A stretch of DNA of 35,895 nucleotides from Planctomycetota bacterium (GTDB taxonomy: Bacteria > Planctomycetota > J058 > JAJDCQ01), in NCBI GenBank assembly GCA_029260755.1, contig JAJDCQ010000122.1:1-35895 (forward strand), given 5' to 3'. Positions 15,946 to 24,418 of this stretch are shown here, piece after piece. Every line of letters starts with the position of its first letter. The first letter of the stretch is position 1. The notes beneath the pieces were generated by a model that was not told the DNA's origin, searched no databases, and worked only from the letters and a program-made list of their open reading frames with translations. Position numbers and translations under genes: made by a program.

Positions 15946-18090
15946 CTACAGGAAGCGCGACAGGAACGCCGCCCGATACGCCTCCGCCCATTGCTCGGGC
16001 GAGACGGCTCGGATTCGGATCAGGCGGTAGGCGATCGCGGCCAGGTCGCCCTTGGCGGCCTTCACCTCGTCCTTGCTCTCGTGCTTTCCGAACCAGCCTC
16101 GGTTCGCGAGGTAGGCCATCACGGCGCGGGGGTCGGGTCCGGGGGCGGGCTCGCCCTTGGGCCCGAGCTCGTTCATGACGAACAGGCACGGCACGCCTCC
16201 GACCCAGACGTCGGTGTGCGGCCGGAGCGGCTCGCGATGACCGGCGTGGAGGACGTGCCCCCCGACCTTGGTGCGATTGCTGCTCGCCAGGTCCTCGATC
16301 GAGAAGGTGGTCGCCGCCCAGAAGACCCGGCAGTGTCGCGAGCTGACCGTCTGATGCGGGATCACGAGGTCGTTGTTGCAGTCGATCTCGCGCCCGATCT
16401 GGACGCGCGCGGCGATCGGGAACGGGCGGGCGACCTGGTCGTGGCAGACGATCAGGTGCGGCAGGCCGTTGGCGATCGCCGTCTCGACCGAGATCGCCTC
16501 GTCGCGGCTGCGGGCGATCAGCTCGGCGAGGGTCTGGTCCTCGCCCTCGCCGATCGGCAGGGTGCGCCCCTCACGCCGATGCTCTCGGATCGCGTAGCCG
16601 TGCTCGCCGGGCTGGAGATGGGTCGTTCCGGTGTCGGGGGGGAGGTTGATCGTCGGCGCGTCCGGCGCCGGCGCCGCGGGCGTCGAGCCGGTCGGAGGCG
16701 ACATCGCGATCGTCGCCGGCCCGTCCTGGCCGGGCGGGGCGCCCGGCGGGGGGGGATCCCCGAGCGTCTGCTCGAGCTGGAAGTCGGGCGCGTCGAGCGG
16801 GTCTCGGATCGTCGGCGAGTCCGGTCCGCGCTCATCGGTCGGCGCGAAGATCGGCTCCCCGGTCATCGGGTCGACCGCGACCGTGACCTCATCCGAGCGC
16901 GGCCGGGACGGCCGTCCTGCCGCGGCCGGCGACGCGGGGAACGCGGTCGGCGGCAGCGGCGGCGGAGTCGCGTGCATCGGCGGCGCCGGCGGCGGCCCCG
17001 GAAGGCTCGGGTAATGCCCCGATGACGGCGGCGCCGGCACCGACGGCACTGGCATCGGCGTGTGGATCCCCGTCGCCGGTTGCGGCGGCGGCGGAGGCGG
17101 CGGCTCCGGGATCTCGACCTCGGCGAAGCGCGCCTCGGTCGCCCTCGCCCCGTCGGCGACGCTCTGCGCGACCTTGGACGCGATCTCGAGGAGGCTCGCC
17201 GCGTTCCCGCGCACCTGACCGTCCTCGATCACGATCGCGTTCCGGGTCACGGCCGCGGGAACGGCGATGACCGGGATCTTCGGGATGCCGTCGGCGGTGG
17301 CGACGAGCGCGTCGACGAGGCTCTCGGGCGGGTCGCCGTCGCTCGCGGCCGGTCGACCGTCGGCCCCGCGCGCCGGGACGCTCACCCCGTTGAGGCAGGC
17401 GCGCGCGATCGCGACCGAGCCGTCGAGGCCGAGCGGCGCGACCGGCCAGTGCGCGATCGGGCCGTGCTGGCCGAGGCGCGCCGCGGTCACCTCGGCGGGT
17501 TTGCCCGCCGGCGCCGAGGCGACGATCACGATCGGGGTGTAGGCGCTCGCGCCGGCGAGGACCGACAGGATCGACAGCGTCGTCGGGTCGGCGTCGTGGA
17601 GGTCGTCGATGACGATCGCCACCGGGTGGTCGGGGCTCGCCTGACGGACGACCAGGTCGGCGATCAACGGCGTCGGCGCCTCGGCCGGCGGGGGCGGATC
17701 GCCGGCGGCCAGCACCCGCTCGAGCCGCGGGAGGTGGAGGGTGACCTGATCGGGCCCGACGTGGCGCGCGAGCTCCTGGCAGAGATGGCCTCGGTCGATC
17801 GGGTCGCGACGGATGCCGAGGAGGAAGCGCAGGATCTGCCGGAGCGCCCCGCCTGGCTCGGAGCGGATGCAGTTTCCCGACAGGATCAGCGCGCCGCGGT
17901 CGCGCGCGAGCAGCCCGATCTCGAGGAGGAGCCGGGTGCGTCCGACGCCGCGCGGTCCGGCGAACAGGATCGTCCCGCCGCGGCCCGTCCGGGCGCCTTC
18001 GAGGATCGACGCGAACGAGCCGACCTCCCGCTCGCGTCCGACGAGCCGAGGCCCTCGCACCCGCGGCTTCTTCTTCGGAGGAGCGGCCAT
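15946..18090 (-). CDS. AAA_16-like NTPase with altered Walker A, proline-rich linker and C-terminal FHA domain
   Basis: The 714-aa product has three parts. Residues about 14-290 resemble the AAA_16/STAND-type NTPase module: LVGRE at the front, a P-loop read as GPRGVGRTR (residues 45-53) and a Walker B VAIVIDDLHDAD (about 157-168). The invariant Walker A Lys is Arg51, so ATP hydrolysis is doubtful. Residues about 345-480 are Pro/Ala-rich linker. An FHA domain lies at about 555-635, with IGRE, VSSRHCRVF and IEDLASSNRTKV giving the phosphothreonine-binding Arg, Ser-x-x-His and Asn. The ATG at 18090 precedes a basic start (MAAPPKKKPR) and is preferred over an upstream extension. FHA domains bind phosphothreonine, so a natural inference is that it reads one of the nearby kinases; nothing in the sequence says which. 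Confidence 0.88.
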   Translation of the reverse strand: MAAPPKKKPRVRGPRLVGREREVGSFASILEGARTGRGGTILFAGPRGVGRTRLLLEIGLLARDRGALILSGNCIRSEPGGALRQILRFLLGIRRDPIDRGHLCQELARHVGPDQVTLHLPRLERVLAAGDPPPPAEAPTPLIADLVVRQASPDHPVAIVIDDLHDADPTTLSILSVLAGASAYTPIVIVASAPAGKPAEVTAARLGQHGPIAHWPVAPLGLDGSVAIARACLNGVSVPARGADGRPAASDGDPPESLVDALVATADGIPKIPVIAVPAAVTRNAIVIEDGQVRGNAASLLEIASKVAQSVADGARATEARFAEVEIPEPPPPPPPQPATGIHTPMPVPSVPAPPSSGHYPSLPGPPPAPPMHATPPPLPPTAFPASPAAAGRPSRPRSDEVTVAVDPMTGEPIFAPTDERGPDSPTIRDPLDAPDFQLEQTLGDPPPPGAPPGQDGPATIAMSPPTGSTPAAPAPDAPTINLPPDTGTTHLQPGEHGYAIREHRREGRTLPIGEGEDQTLAELIARSRDEAISVETAIANGLPHLIVCHDQVARPFPIAARVQIGREIDCNNDLVIPHQTVSSRHCRVFWAATTFSIEDLASSNRTKVGGHVLHAGHREPLRPHTDVWVGGVPCLFVMNELGPKGEPAPGPDPRAVMAYLANRGWFGKHESKDEVKAAKGDLAAIAYRLIRIRAVSPEQWAEAYRAAFLSRFL

Positions 18091-18342
18091 GAGCCGCAGC
18101 GTAACAGGGGGGATGGGTGCCGGGCGAGGGGCCGACGGCGCGCGCGGTGGCGTGGCCGAACACGCCGTCGGAGGTGGGGCGGGACGCCAGGGGCGTCGCG
18201 ACGCACGGGAAGGAGGCGCCAACCCAAGTCACGCTCGAGCACAGAGTTGCCCCGGCGGCCTCACCGTGGCGCCGCCTTTGCGTCCTCCGTCCGCCGGAAG
18301 AGACGGCGCCCCGCGCCGCGAGAGAAGGAGACCACGAGAGAG

Positions 18343-18597
18343 ATGACGACCCCCGCCGCCAACACCGGACCCCGCCGCCGCGAACGCACCCAGGCCGGCC
18401 CGCGCCGCTGGGACCTGGGCGGCACCTCCCGAAACCTCCGCTGGAAGAACCAGCCCAAGAAACGCCCGGTCCTCCGGACCGGCTTCCACGACAGCCAGAT
18501 CGCCGACGCGGCCCGCGACTTCTCGTTCGCGAGGGTCGCGATCACCTCGGGGATCGCCCTGACCGTCCTCGGGATCGTCTACCTGCTCGTCGGCTGA
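18343..18597 (+). CDS. Small tail-anchored membrane protein, unknown function
   Basis: The 84-aa product is strongly basic for its first 60 residues (Arg/Lys/Pro-rich, with RRRERTQAGPRRWDLGG) and ends in one hydrophobic helix, about residues 64-83, so it should be anchored at its C-terminus with the basic part in the cytoplasm. The ATG at 18343 follows GAAGGAG and a GAGAGAG run. It is divergent from the FHA gene across 252 bp in which I see no clear promoter, and convergent with the RING-like gene 28 bp away. Much longer open frames cover it upstream but those are antisense to the FHA gene. I do not recognise the family. The basic head could contact membrane lipids, RNA or an acidic partner. 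Confidence 0.7.
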   Translation: MTTPAANTGPRRRERTQAGPRRWDLGGTSRNLRWKNQPKKRPVLRTGFHDSQIADAARDFSFARVAITSGIALTVLGIVYLLVG

Positions 18598-18605
18598 CCG
18601 CCGGC

Positions 18606-18618
18606 GGGCGGGCCGCCC
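18606..18618. terminator. GC hairpin between convergent genes
   Basis: GGGCGG and CCGCCC are almost back to back in the 28-bp gap between the ends of the tail-anchored and RING-like genes. No T-run is present. It could end transcription from both sides, but this is weak. Confidence 0.3.
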
Positions 18619-18625
18619 TCCCCGC

Positions 18626-19054
18626 TCAGGAGATGCTCGACTTGACCCCGCCGATCACGAGCGTCAGGACGATCACGATCGAGACCCACCCGATCAGCCC
18701 GAGCCCCGCGACCCCCGCGATCGGCGTCCCGACGATGAGCGCGCCGAGGAAGCCGTAGATCCACGGCATCACGTCGACGGAGAGGACCGACCGGTTGAAG
18801 GCGACGTCGGCGCCCTCCTCGAGCGGCTTGCTCCGCTTGCACCCGTCGGTCGGGCAGTGACCCCGCGAGATCCGGCAGCCGCGATGGAACTGCGCCTCGC
18901 ACCCCTTGCAGGGGATCGGCTCCTCGCCGGCGATCGGGTTCGCGCAGATCGCGCAGATCGTCTCGTCCGAGTCGACCGCCTCGTCTGCTTCGATCGCTTC
19001 GCTCGCTTCGTTTGCTTCGCCCGGTTCGCCCGGTTCGTTCACATCTTCCGACAT
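18626..19054 (-). CDS. RING-like zinc-finger protein with two C-terminal membrane helices
   Basis: The 142-aa product has an acidic N-terminus of Glu/Ala/Pro repeats (residues 5-30), then eight spaced ligands: C34-x2-C37, C49-x2-C52, H57-x2-C60 and C67-x4-C72. This C4-H-C3 order is a cross-brace RING-variant pattern, like the prokaryotic RING family described by Aravind and colleagues in association with membrane helices. Two hydrophobic segments follow (about 95-115 and 118-138). It is the last gene of a three-gene minus-strand operon; its ATG shares one base with the stop of the hydrolase gene, so it is probably translationally coupled. No ubiquitin-like, E1, E2 or JAB gene is in the window, so E3-like activity is not implied. 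A simple protein- or lipid-binding zinc domain is the alternative. Confidence 0.82.
   Translation of the reverse strand: MSEDVNEPGEPGEANEASEAIEADEAVDSDETICAICANPIAGEEPIPCKGCEAQFHRGCRISRGHCPTDGCKRSKPLEEGADVAFNRSVLSVDVMPWIYGFLGALIVGTPIAGVAGLGLIGWVSIVIVLTLVIGGVKSSIS
18987..19040 (-). repeat. Six 9-bp coding microrepeats in the RING-like gene
   Basis: The core G(C/G)TTCG recurs every nine bases at 18987, 18996, 19005, 19014, 19023 and 19032. It encodes Glu-rich triplets in the acidic N-terminus. Perfect phase and period multiple of three mean that copy-number changes would keep the frame. Confidence 0.75.
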
Positions 19055-20280
19055 CACACGCACCCGTTGACCGCGTGACAGAGCGCGACGGCCCGCGGAC
19101 TCCGCACGTGGAAGTCCATCCGGTTCATCACGTAGCCGATCGCCAGCCCGGCGTCGGGGTCGGCCCAGCCGAGCGAACCGCCGGCGCCGGGATGACCGAA
19201 CGCCGCGGGGTTCTTGCTGAAGAGATGCGGCTCGTCCTTCACGAACCCGAGGGCGAAGCCGAGCGGCTTCTGCATCACCAGATCGCGGACCGACTCGCTC
19301 CCGCGCGGACGCACGAGCGCGAGCGTCTCGGGCCGGACGAGGCCGCCGTCGGCGCGCGGCTGGAGAAGCGCGGCGTAGATCCGAGCCAGGCCGCGGGCGC
19401 TCGCGATCGCGTTCGCCCAGGGCAACTCCATCCGATGAACGCGCGGGAGATTGAAGTTGCCGAGCCCGAACGGCCCGAGCTCCTTCGGGTTCCGGAAGGC
19501 GCGGTTGGCGACGGTGCCGCGCACGAGCGCCCGCCGGAAGATCCGCCCCTCGACCGACCGGAGCGACAGCAGGGCCGCCGGAATCCGGCGGAGCCGCTCG
19601 CCTCGCGCGACCGGGTAGAGGGTCGCCACCCGCGGCTCGAGCTCCTCGGGCAGCCCGAGGTAGACCTCGGCGTCGAGCGGCCCGGCGACCTCGCGGGCGA
19701 GGAAGGTCCCGGCGCTCTCGCCGGCGACGCGGCGGAAGAGCTCCCCTCCCGTGATCCCGAAGGCGATCGCCCCGTAGGCCTGATCGGTCCCCGGCGGAAA
19801 GAGCGGCCGCTGCGCGACGATCGCGGCGGCGAGGCGCTCGGGCGACTCGAGGTCGTCGAGGGTGAGGGGCCGGTCGATCGCGCTCAGCCCCGACCGGTGG
19901 TTCAGGAGCTGCCGGACGGTGATCTCGCCCTTGCCGTTCGCCGCGAACTCGGGCCAGTAGTGCGCGACGCGCGCGTCGTGATCGAGCTCCCCGCGGTCGG
20001 CGAGCATCAACAGGCAGATCGCGAGGATCCCCTTGGTCGCGCTGAAGACCGTCCCGAGGGTGTCGGCGTCCCAGACGCCCCGCTCGTCGCGGTCGCGGAG
20101 CCCGCCCCAGAGATCGACGACCAGCTCGCCCCGGTGCCAGACGCACAGGCTCGCCCCGAGCTCGCCGCGCGCGCGGAACCCCTCGGCGAACACGGCGCGG
20201 ACCGGCTCGAAGCGGGGAGCGACGGTGCCGTGTACGCCATCTCGGCGGTCGGCGACGGCGGGCTCGGTCAGGTCGGTCAC
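19054..20280 (-). CDS. Class C beta-lactamase-like serine hydrolase (family VIII esterase type)
   Basis: The 408-aa product is a penicillin-binding/beta-lactamase-fold hydrolase. The catalytic S-x-x-K is S80-A-T-K83 in VFSATKG, the second motif is Y108 in HYWPEF, and HPGAGGSLGWADP fits the third-motif region near the C-terminus. This pattern is typical of EstB-type esterases and related peptidases, not of true resistance enzymes. I see no signal peptide, so it is probably cytoplasmic. The start at 20280 is a GTG, chosen because it is 13 bases after the stop of the HAMP gene and the first residues lead well into the domain. The downstream RING-like gene overlaps its stop by one base. The substrate is unknown. 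Confidence 0.9.
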   Translation of the reverse strand: MTDLTEPAVADRRDGVHGTVAPRFEPVRAVFAEGFRARGELGASLCVWHRGELVVDLWGGLRDRDERGVWDADTLGTVFSATKGILAICLLMLADRGELDHDARVAHYWPEFAANGKGEITVRQLLNHRSGLSAIDRPLTLDDLESPERLAAAIVAQRPLFPPGTDQAYGAIAFGITGGELFRRVAGESAGTFLAREVAGPLDAEVYLGLPEELEPRVATLYPVARGERLRRIPAALLSLRSVEGRIFRRALVRGTVANRAFRNPKELGPFGLGNFNLPRVHRMELPWANAIASARGLARIYAALLQPRADGGLVRPETLALVRPRGSESVRDLVMQKPLGFALGFVKDEPHLFSKNPAAFGHPGAGGSLGWADPDAGLAIGYVMNRMDFHVRSPRAVALCHAVNGCV

Positions 20281-20293
20281 GGGGCGCGCCGGA

Positions 20294-20842
20294 TCAGGCG
20301 ATGCGCGCGAGCGCGTCCTTCGCCTCGACGAGGGCGCGCCGCGCCGCGTCCTTGTCGTCCTTGTCGTACGCCTCGAGAGTCTCCTCGAGCTTGCTCAGGA
20401 TGCTCTTGAGCTCTTCCTTGCTCGACGAGAGCGACCGGGCCAGCCGGTTCACCTCCTCGGCGACGTCCTTCAGGTAGTCCTTCTTCCGCAGGGTGATCTC
20501 GACGCTCGTGTCGCCCTTCGCGATGTCGTTGATCGCCGTCCGGATCCGGTAGGCCGGCCCCGCCACCCGGTGCATGTGGAAGACCGCCTGGATTCCCATC
20601 GCCGGGGCGAGGGAGAGGATCAGCGCGATCGACGCGAGGGTGAACCAGTCCGGATCGCCGCGCGACGCGACGAGGTCGAGGGTGATCACCGTCGCCGCGA
20701 CGACGAGGATGCTCACGACCATGGTCGTGAAGCGACCGCGCATCTGCGGGTCGACCATCTTCGTCCGGCGGCGCTCCTGGCCCGCTCCCGCCGTCTCGCC
20801 CTGGCCCGCGCTCTGGTCCTGCTGCTGGGTCGCGTCCGTCAT
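20294..20842 (-). CDS. Two-helix membrane protein with HAMP-like and coiled-coil segments
   Basis: The 182-aa product has a Gln/Gly-rich cytoplasmic start, two membrane helices (about 38-58 and 66-88) separated by a short loop, a HAMP-like stretch (about 92-135; note GPAYRIRTAINDIAKGD with the typical Pro and Gly-Asp) and a charged coiled coil to the end. No kinase, cyclase or chemoreceptor signalling domain follows, so it looks like a cut-down transducer or an oligomerising membrane adaptor. The ATG at 20842 is preferred to an upstream one at 20923 because the extra 27 residues are unlike the family and GGGAGA lies about ten bases before 20842. It heads a three-gene operon with the hydrolase and the RING-like protein. 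Confidence 0.78.
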   Translation of the reverse strand: MTDATQQQDQSAGQGETAGAGQERRRTKMVDPQMRGRFTTMVVSILVVAATVITLDLVASRGDPDWFTLASIALILSLAPAMGIQAVFHMHRVAGPAYRIRTAINDIAKGDTSVEITLRKKDYLKDVAEEVNRLARSLSSSKEELKSILSKLEETLEAYDKDDKDAARRALVEAKDALARIA

Positions 20843-21019
20843 CGCTCTCGTCTCCCGAGGGGTGGAGCTCGCTCGATCGTCCAGTCCGGGCGGGATGATA
20901 CGTCGCGCCCGGTCCCCCTTCAAACCGGACGAGGTGGCCCGCCGTCAGCGGGCCGTCAGTCAGCCCGTCGAGCCCGCCCGGTGGCGACCTCCTCGGCACA
21001 GTGCCAAGATCGAATCGCG

Positions 21020-24000
21020 ATGACCACCGGCACGACCACCCGGCCGCCGCCGTCCTCGAGCAAGGGGCGATCTGGCGAGTCGGACCGCGCGCGGCCGCCC
21101 CCGTCGTCCCCGTCCCACACGGACGACGCCATCGCGGCCGAGCTCTCGGCCGCCCGCGCCGACCCCCGGCGCCGGGTCGGGCGTTACCTCATCCTCGCCG
21201 AGCTGGGTCGAGGCGCCGGCGGCGTCGTCTATCGGGCGTGGGACGAGACGCTGGGGCGCCTCGTCGCGATCAAGCGGCTCCGCGCCACCGGGATCGGGGC
21301 GGACCTCGAGCGCTTCCATCGCGAAGCACGCGCCGCCGCGCGCCTCGATCATCCCGGGATCGTCGGCGTCATCCACATGGGGGAGCTCGAGGGCGACCCC
21401 TTCATCGTGATGGACTACGTCCGGGGCGACACCCTCCACCGGCGCCTCGACGAGGGCATCGAGCTCTCGGAGCTGCTCCGCGTCGTCCGCGACGTCGCCC
21501 GCGCCCTCGACCACGCCCACCACCGCGGGATCACCCATCGCGACGTCAAGCCGGCCAACATTCTCATTGAAGGTGAAGATGGGCGAGCCCGCGTCACCGA
21601 CTTCGGCCTCGCCGCCGACGCCACCGCCACGGCGCAGCTCACGACCGCCGGCGAGACGGTCGGGACCCCGTTCTACATGGCGCCCGAGCAGGTGCAGGGC
21701 CTCACCGAGAAGGTCGGCGCGGCGACGGACGTCTACGCCCTCGGCGTCACCCTCTACGAGGGGATCGCCGGGCGACGCCCCTTCGACGCGCCGTCCGCGA
21801 TCGAGACGTTCCAGAAGATCCTCTCCGAGACGCCCGTCCGCCTCGACCACCTCCGCCCGAGCGTCCCCCGACCGCTCGCCGACCTCGTCGAGCGGTGCCT
21901 CGCCCGCGACGCGCACGACCGGCCGGCCAGCGCGGGCGAGCTCGCCGACGAGCTCGACGCGCTGATCGAGGGGAATCGCCTCCGCCGCGGCGCGCGGGCC
22001 GGGTCGGGGGCGCGCGAGGCGTCGCAACGGCTCCGGCGGCGTCGCGACACCCAGAGCCTCCGCCGCGTGCCCGAGCTCCCCGCGGGCGTACCGGACGGAG
22101 ACGGACCGGACGGCGGCGGGCTCGACCCGCGCGTCCTGGCCGGCGCCGCGGTGGCGACGGCGATCGTCTTCGCGGCGCTCGGCGGCTGGCTCGTCAGCGG
22201 CCCCGACATCCCGCCGCGAGTGACCGCGGCCGCGCTCCTCCAGCCACGCGACGGCGACCTCGTCGTCGAGACGCGCGTCGGGGTCGCGGGCGAGGTCATC
22301 TTCGACCGCGAGGGCGTCGTCGAGGGCGCCCACGTCTGGGTCGGCGGCCGGCGCGTCGCCGTCGTCGGCGGACAGTTCGCGGGCGCCGTCGTCCTCCGCG
22401 GCGAGGACGGACCCCATCCGATCGAGGTCCGGGCGAGCCCCGAGGGTCCGATCCTCGCGACCCGCACGGTCCACCTGCGTCGGGTCCCGCCCGAGATCAC
22501 GCTCCGCGAGCCGGCCGCCGATACGATCGTCGGCGCGAGCGCGGTCCGCGTCGCCGGGCGGGTCGAGGGCTACGAGGTCGAGCGCATCGTCGTGATCGTC
22601 GCGGGCGCGACGCCGGGCGTCGAGCTGCCGGTGGTCGCCGACGGGAGCTTCACCGGACAGGTGCCGCTCGGCGACGCCGAGGGGAGCGTCGAGCTCGAGG
22701 TCGAGGCGACCGACGGCGCCGGTCGGACCGGCGCCGCCCGGCGCGCCATCACGATCGATCGCGGCGAGCCGACGCTCCGGATCGGCGCGCCCGCGCCCGG
22801 CCAGGTCACCCGCGACGCGGAGGTCGTCGTTCGCGGGCGCGTCCTCGACGGGAGCGAGGTGACGGTGCGCGTCGACGGCCGCGAGGTGGTCGTCGAGCCG
22901 AACGGCCGGTTCGTCGGGAAGGCGGCCCTGCCGTCCGACGGGATGCACGAGATCCTCGTCGAGGCGACCGACGCGGCCGGCCACACCGTGCGGATGCGGC
23001 GCAAGATCGAGCGAGACGCGACGCCGCCGGTCGTCGTCATCGACGAGCCGAAGCCGGGCGCGGTCAGCGGGCCGTTCGTCCTGATCCGGGGTCACCTCGA
23101 GGACGCGCGGCCGGCGGCGGTCCAGATCGCCGGCCAGCAGCCGGTGCCCGTCGGCCCGGACGGGGCGTTCCTCCTCCAGGCGATCCTGCCGAAGGGAGCC
23201 CAGACGCTGGCGCTGACGGGCGGCGACGCGGTCGGCAACGCGGCGACGGTGACCATCGACCTCCGGATCGATGTCTCCCCGCCGCCCCGGATCACCTTCG
23301 CCCCGGCGATCCCGGTCGAGCGCTGGGGCGAACGGCGGCGCATCTCGGCGCGCGGAGCGCTCGACCGCGACGGGTGCCGGGTCACCGTGGATGGATCGCC
23401 GGTCGAGGTGAAGGGCCGCGCCTTCGCGCTCGAGGTCGACCTGGCCGAGGGCGAGAACCGGATCGTCGTCGTGGCGACGGACACGAACGGGAAGCGCCGC
23501 CGGGCCGAGCGGGTGGTCACCTACCACGCGCGCAAGCCCGCGGAGCCGGCGCCCGCGGGGCTGTGGTGGCCTCCGACGCCGGAGCAGCGCGCCCACGCCG
23601 CGAAGAACGGCCTGCCGCTCACCTTCGAGAACGAGCTCGGGATGCGCTTCGTGCTCGTGCCGCCGGGCAAGGTCATGATGGGCAGCCCGCCGGCCGAGCC
23701 CGGACGTCGTTCCGACGAGACGCGCCGCCAGGTGACGGTCACGCGCGGCTTCTACGTCGCGGCGACCGAGGTGACGAACGCGCAGTTCCGCCGGTTCCGG
23801 CCGAAGCACGACAGCGGCCTCGGCGCGGGCGTCGCGTCGGTGAACGGCGAAGAGCAGCCGGTCTGCCGCGTCCCCCCCGCCGACATGCGCGCGTTCTGCG
23901 CGTGGCTGGGCAAACAGGCCGGCGAGGAAGGCCTCTACCGACTGCCGACCGAGGCCGAGTGGGAGCTCGCCGCGCGCGCGGGGACGACCAGCACCTATAT

Positions 24001-24361
24001 CTGGGGCGATCTCCCCGAGCCGGCGGGGCGATGGGCCAACGGCCGCCCCGGCCACTACGAGGACGACGAGGACGCGGTCGCCGCCGAGGTCGGCGTGAGG
24101 CTGCCGAACCGCTTCGGTCTGTTCGACATGATCGGCAACCTCTGCGAGATGACGTCGGACCACTACGCCGTCCCCCCGCCCGGGCCGCAGACCGACCCGA
24201 CCGGACCCGCCCGAGGGGCTCAGTGGGTCGCGCGCGGCGGCGCCTGGATGGCGCCGCCCGAGAACCTCCGCTCGGCCGCGCGCTTCCAGATCCAGCCGGG
24301 CTACCGGAGCGAGCTCTTCGGAATCCGTGTCGTCGCGTCGCGCCCGCCCAAGGGTCAGTGA
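21020..24361 (+). CDS. Ser/Thr kinase - TM - Ig-like repeats - formylglycine-generating-enzyme domain protein
   Basis: The 1,113-aa product begins with a kinase domain (about 52-320): LGRGAGGVVY, K85, HRDVKPAN with D175, DFG at 194-196, APE at 221-223. A membrane helix at about 372-393 is followed by four or five bacterial Ig-like beta domains (about 400-850), recognisable by repeated endings such as VEATDGAGR, VEATDAAGH and VVATDTNGK. An FGE-sulfatase/SUMF1 domain (about 860-1110) closes the protein: FVLVPPGKVMMGSP, RLPTEAEWELAARAG, NRFGLFDMIGN and RGGAWMAPPENLR. The usual GNVWEW is GNLCEM. The canonical catalytic cysteines are not evident, so the FGE fold is probably a binding head. Start 21020 is the first ATG that does not run over the divergent HAMP gene. 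Confidence 0.93.
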   Translation: MTTGTTTRPPPSSSKGRSGESDRARPPPSSPSHTDDAIAAELSAARADPRRRVGRYLILAELGRGAGGVVYRAWDETLGRLVAIKRLRATGIGADLERFHREARAAARLDHPGIVGVIHMGELEGDPFIVMDYVRGDTLHRRLDEGIELSELLRVVRDVARALDHAHHRGITHRDVKPANILIEGEDGRARVTDFGLAADATATAQLTTAGETVGTPFYMAPEQVQGLTEKVGAATDVYALGVTLYEGIAGRRPFDAPSAIETFQKILSETPVRLDHLRPSVPRPLADLVERCLARDAHDRPASAGELADELDALIEGNRLRRGARAGSGAREASQRLRRRRDTQSLRRVPELPAGVPDGDGPDGGGLDPRVLAGAAVATAIVFAALGGWLVSGPDIPPRVTAAALLQPRDGDLVVETRVGVAGEVIFDREGVVEGAHVWVGGRRVAVVGGQFAGAVVLRGEDGPHPIEVRASPEGPILATRTVHLRRVPPEITLREPAADTIVGASAVRVAGRVEGYEVERIVVIVAGATPGVELPVVADGSFTGQVPLGDAEGSVELEVEATDGAGRTGAARRAITIDRGEPTLRIGAPAPGQVTRDAEVVVRGRVLDGSEVTVRVDGREVVVEPNGRFVGKAALPSDGMHEILVEATDAAGHTVRMRRKIERDATPPVVVIDEPKPGAVSGPFVLIRGHLEDARPAAVQIAGQQPVPVGPDGAFLLQAILPKGAQTLALTGGDAVGNAATVTIDLRIDVSPPPRITFAPAIPVERWGERRRISARGALDRDGCRVTVDGSPVEVKGRAFALEVDLAEGENRIVVVATDTNGKRRRAERVVTYHARKPAEPAPAGLWWPPTPEQRAHAAKNGLPLTFENELGMRFVLVPPGKVMMGSPPAEPGRRSDETRRQVTVTRGFYVAATEVTNAQFRRFRPKHDSGLGAGVASVNGEEQPVCRVPPADMRAFCAWLGKQAGEEGLYRLPTEAEWELAARAGTTSTYIWGDLPEPAGRWANGRPGHYEDDEDAVAAEVGVRLPNRFGLFDMIGNLCEMTSDHYAVPPPGPQTDPTGPARGAQWVARGGAWMAPPENLRSAARFQIQPGYRSELFGIRVVASRPPKGQ

Positions 24362-24362
24362 T

Positions 24363-24418
24363 GCCCGAGCTCTCGTGACGCCGCCCGGGCGCGGCCCGTC
24401 GACCACGAGCTCTCGGGC
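24363..24418 (+). terminator. Long inverted repeat after the kinase-FGE gene
   Basis: GCCCGAGCTCTCGTG (24363-24377) pairs with CACGAGCTCTCGGGC (24404-24418) at 13 of 15 positions across a 26-base loop that itself contains CCCGGG. It starts one base after the stop codon. No T-run follows. I see nothing else in the remaining gap to 24620. Confidence 0.45.

Noticed and set aside
15533..16189. Minus-strand open frame across repeat copy 2 and the end of the FHA gene
   Set aside because: Most of it is repeat DNA or an alternative frame of the FHA gene, with Arg/Pro/Ser-rich composition and no motif.
20995..21006. Sigma54 promoter or operator at GGCACAGTGCC before the kinase-FGE gene
   Set aside because: The palindrome is short and no GG-N10-GC element in the right spacing is present on either strand.
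23590..24361. Diversity-generating retroelement target in the FGE domain
   Set aside because: No reverse transcriptase or template repeat is visible in the window and no AAC-rich variable stretch is seen.
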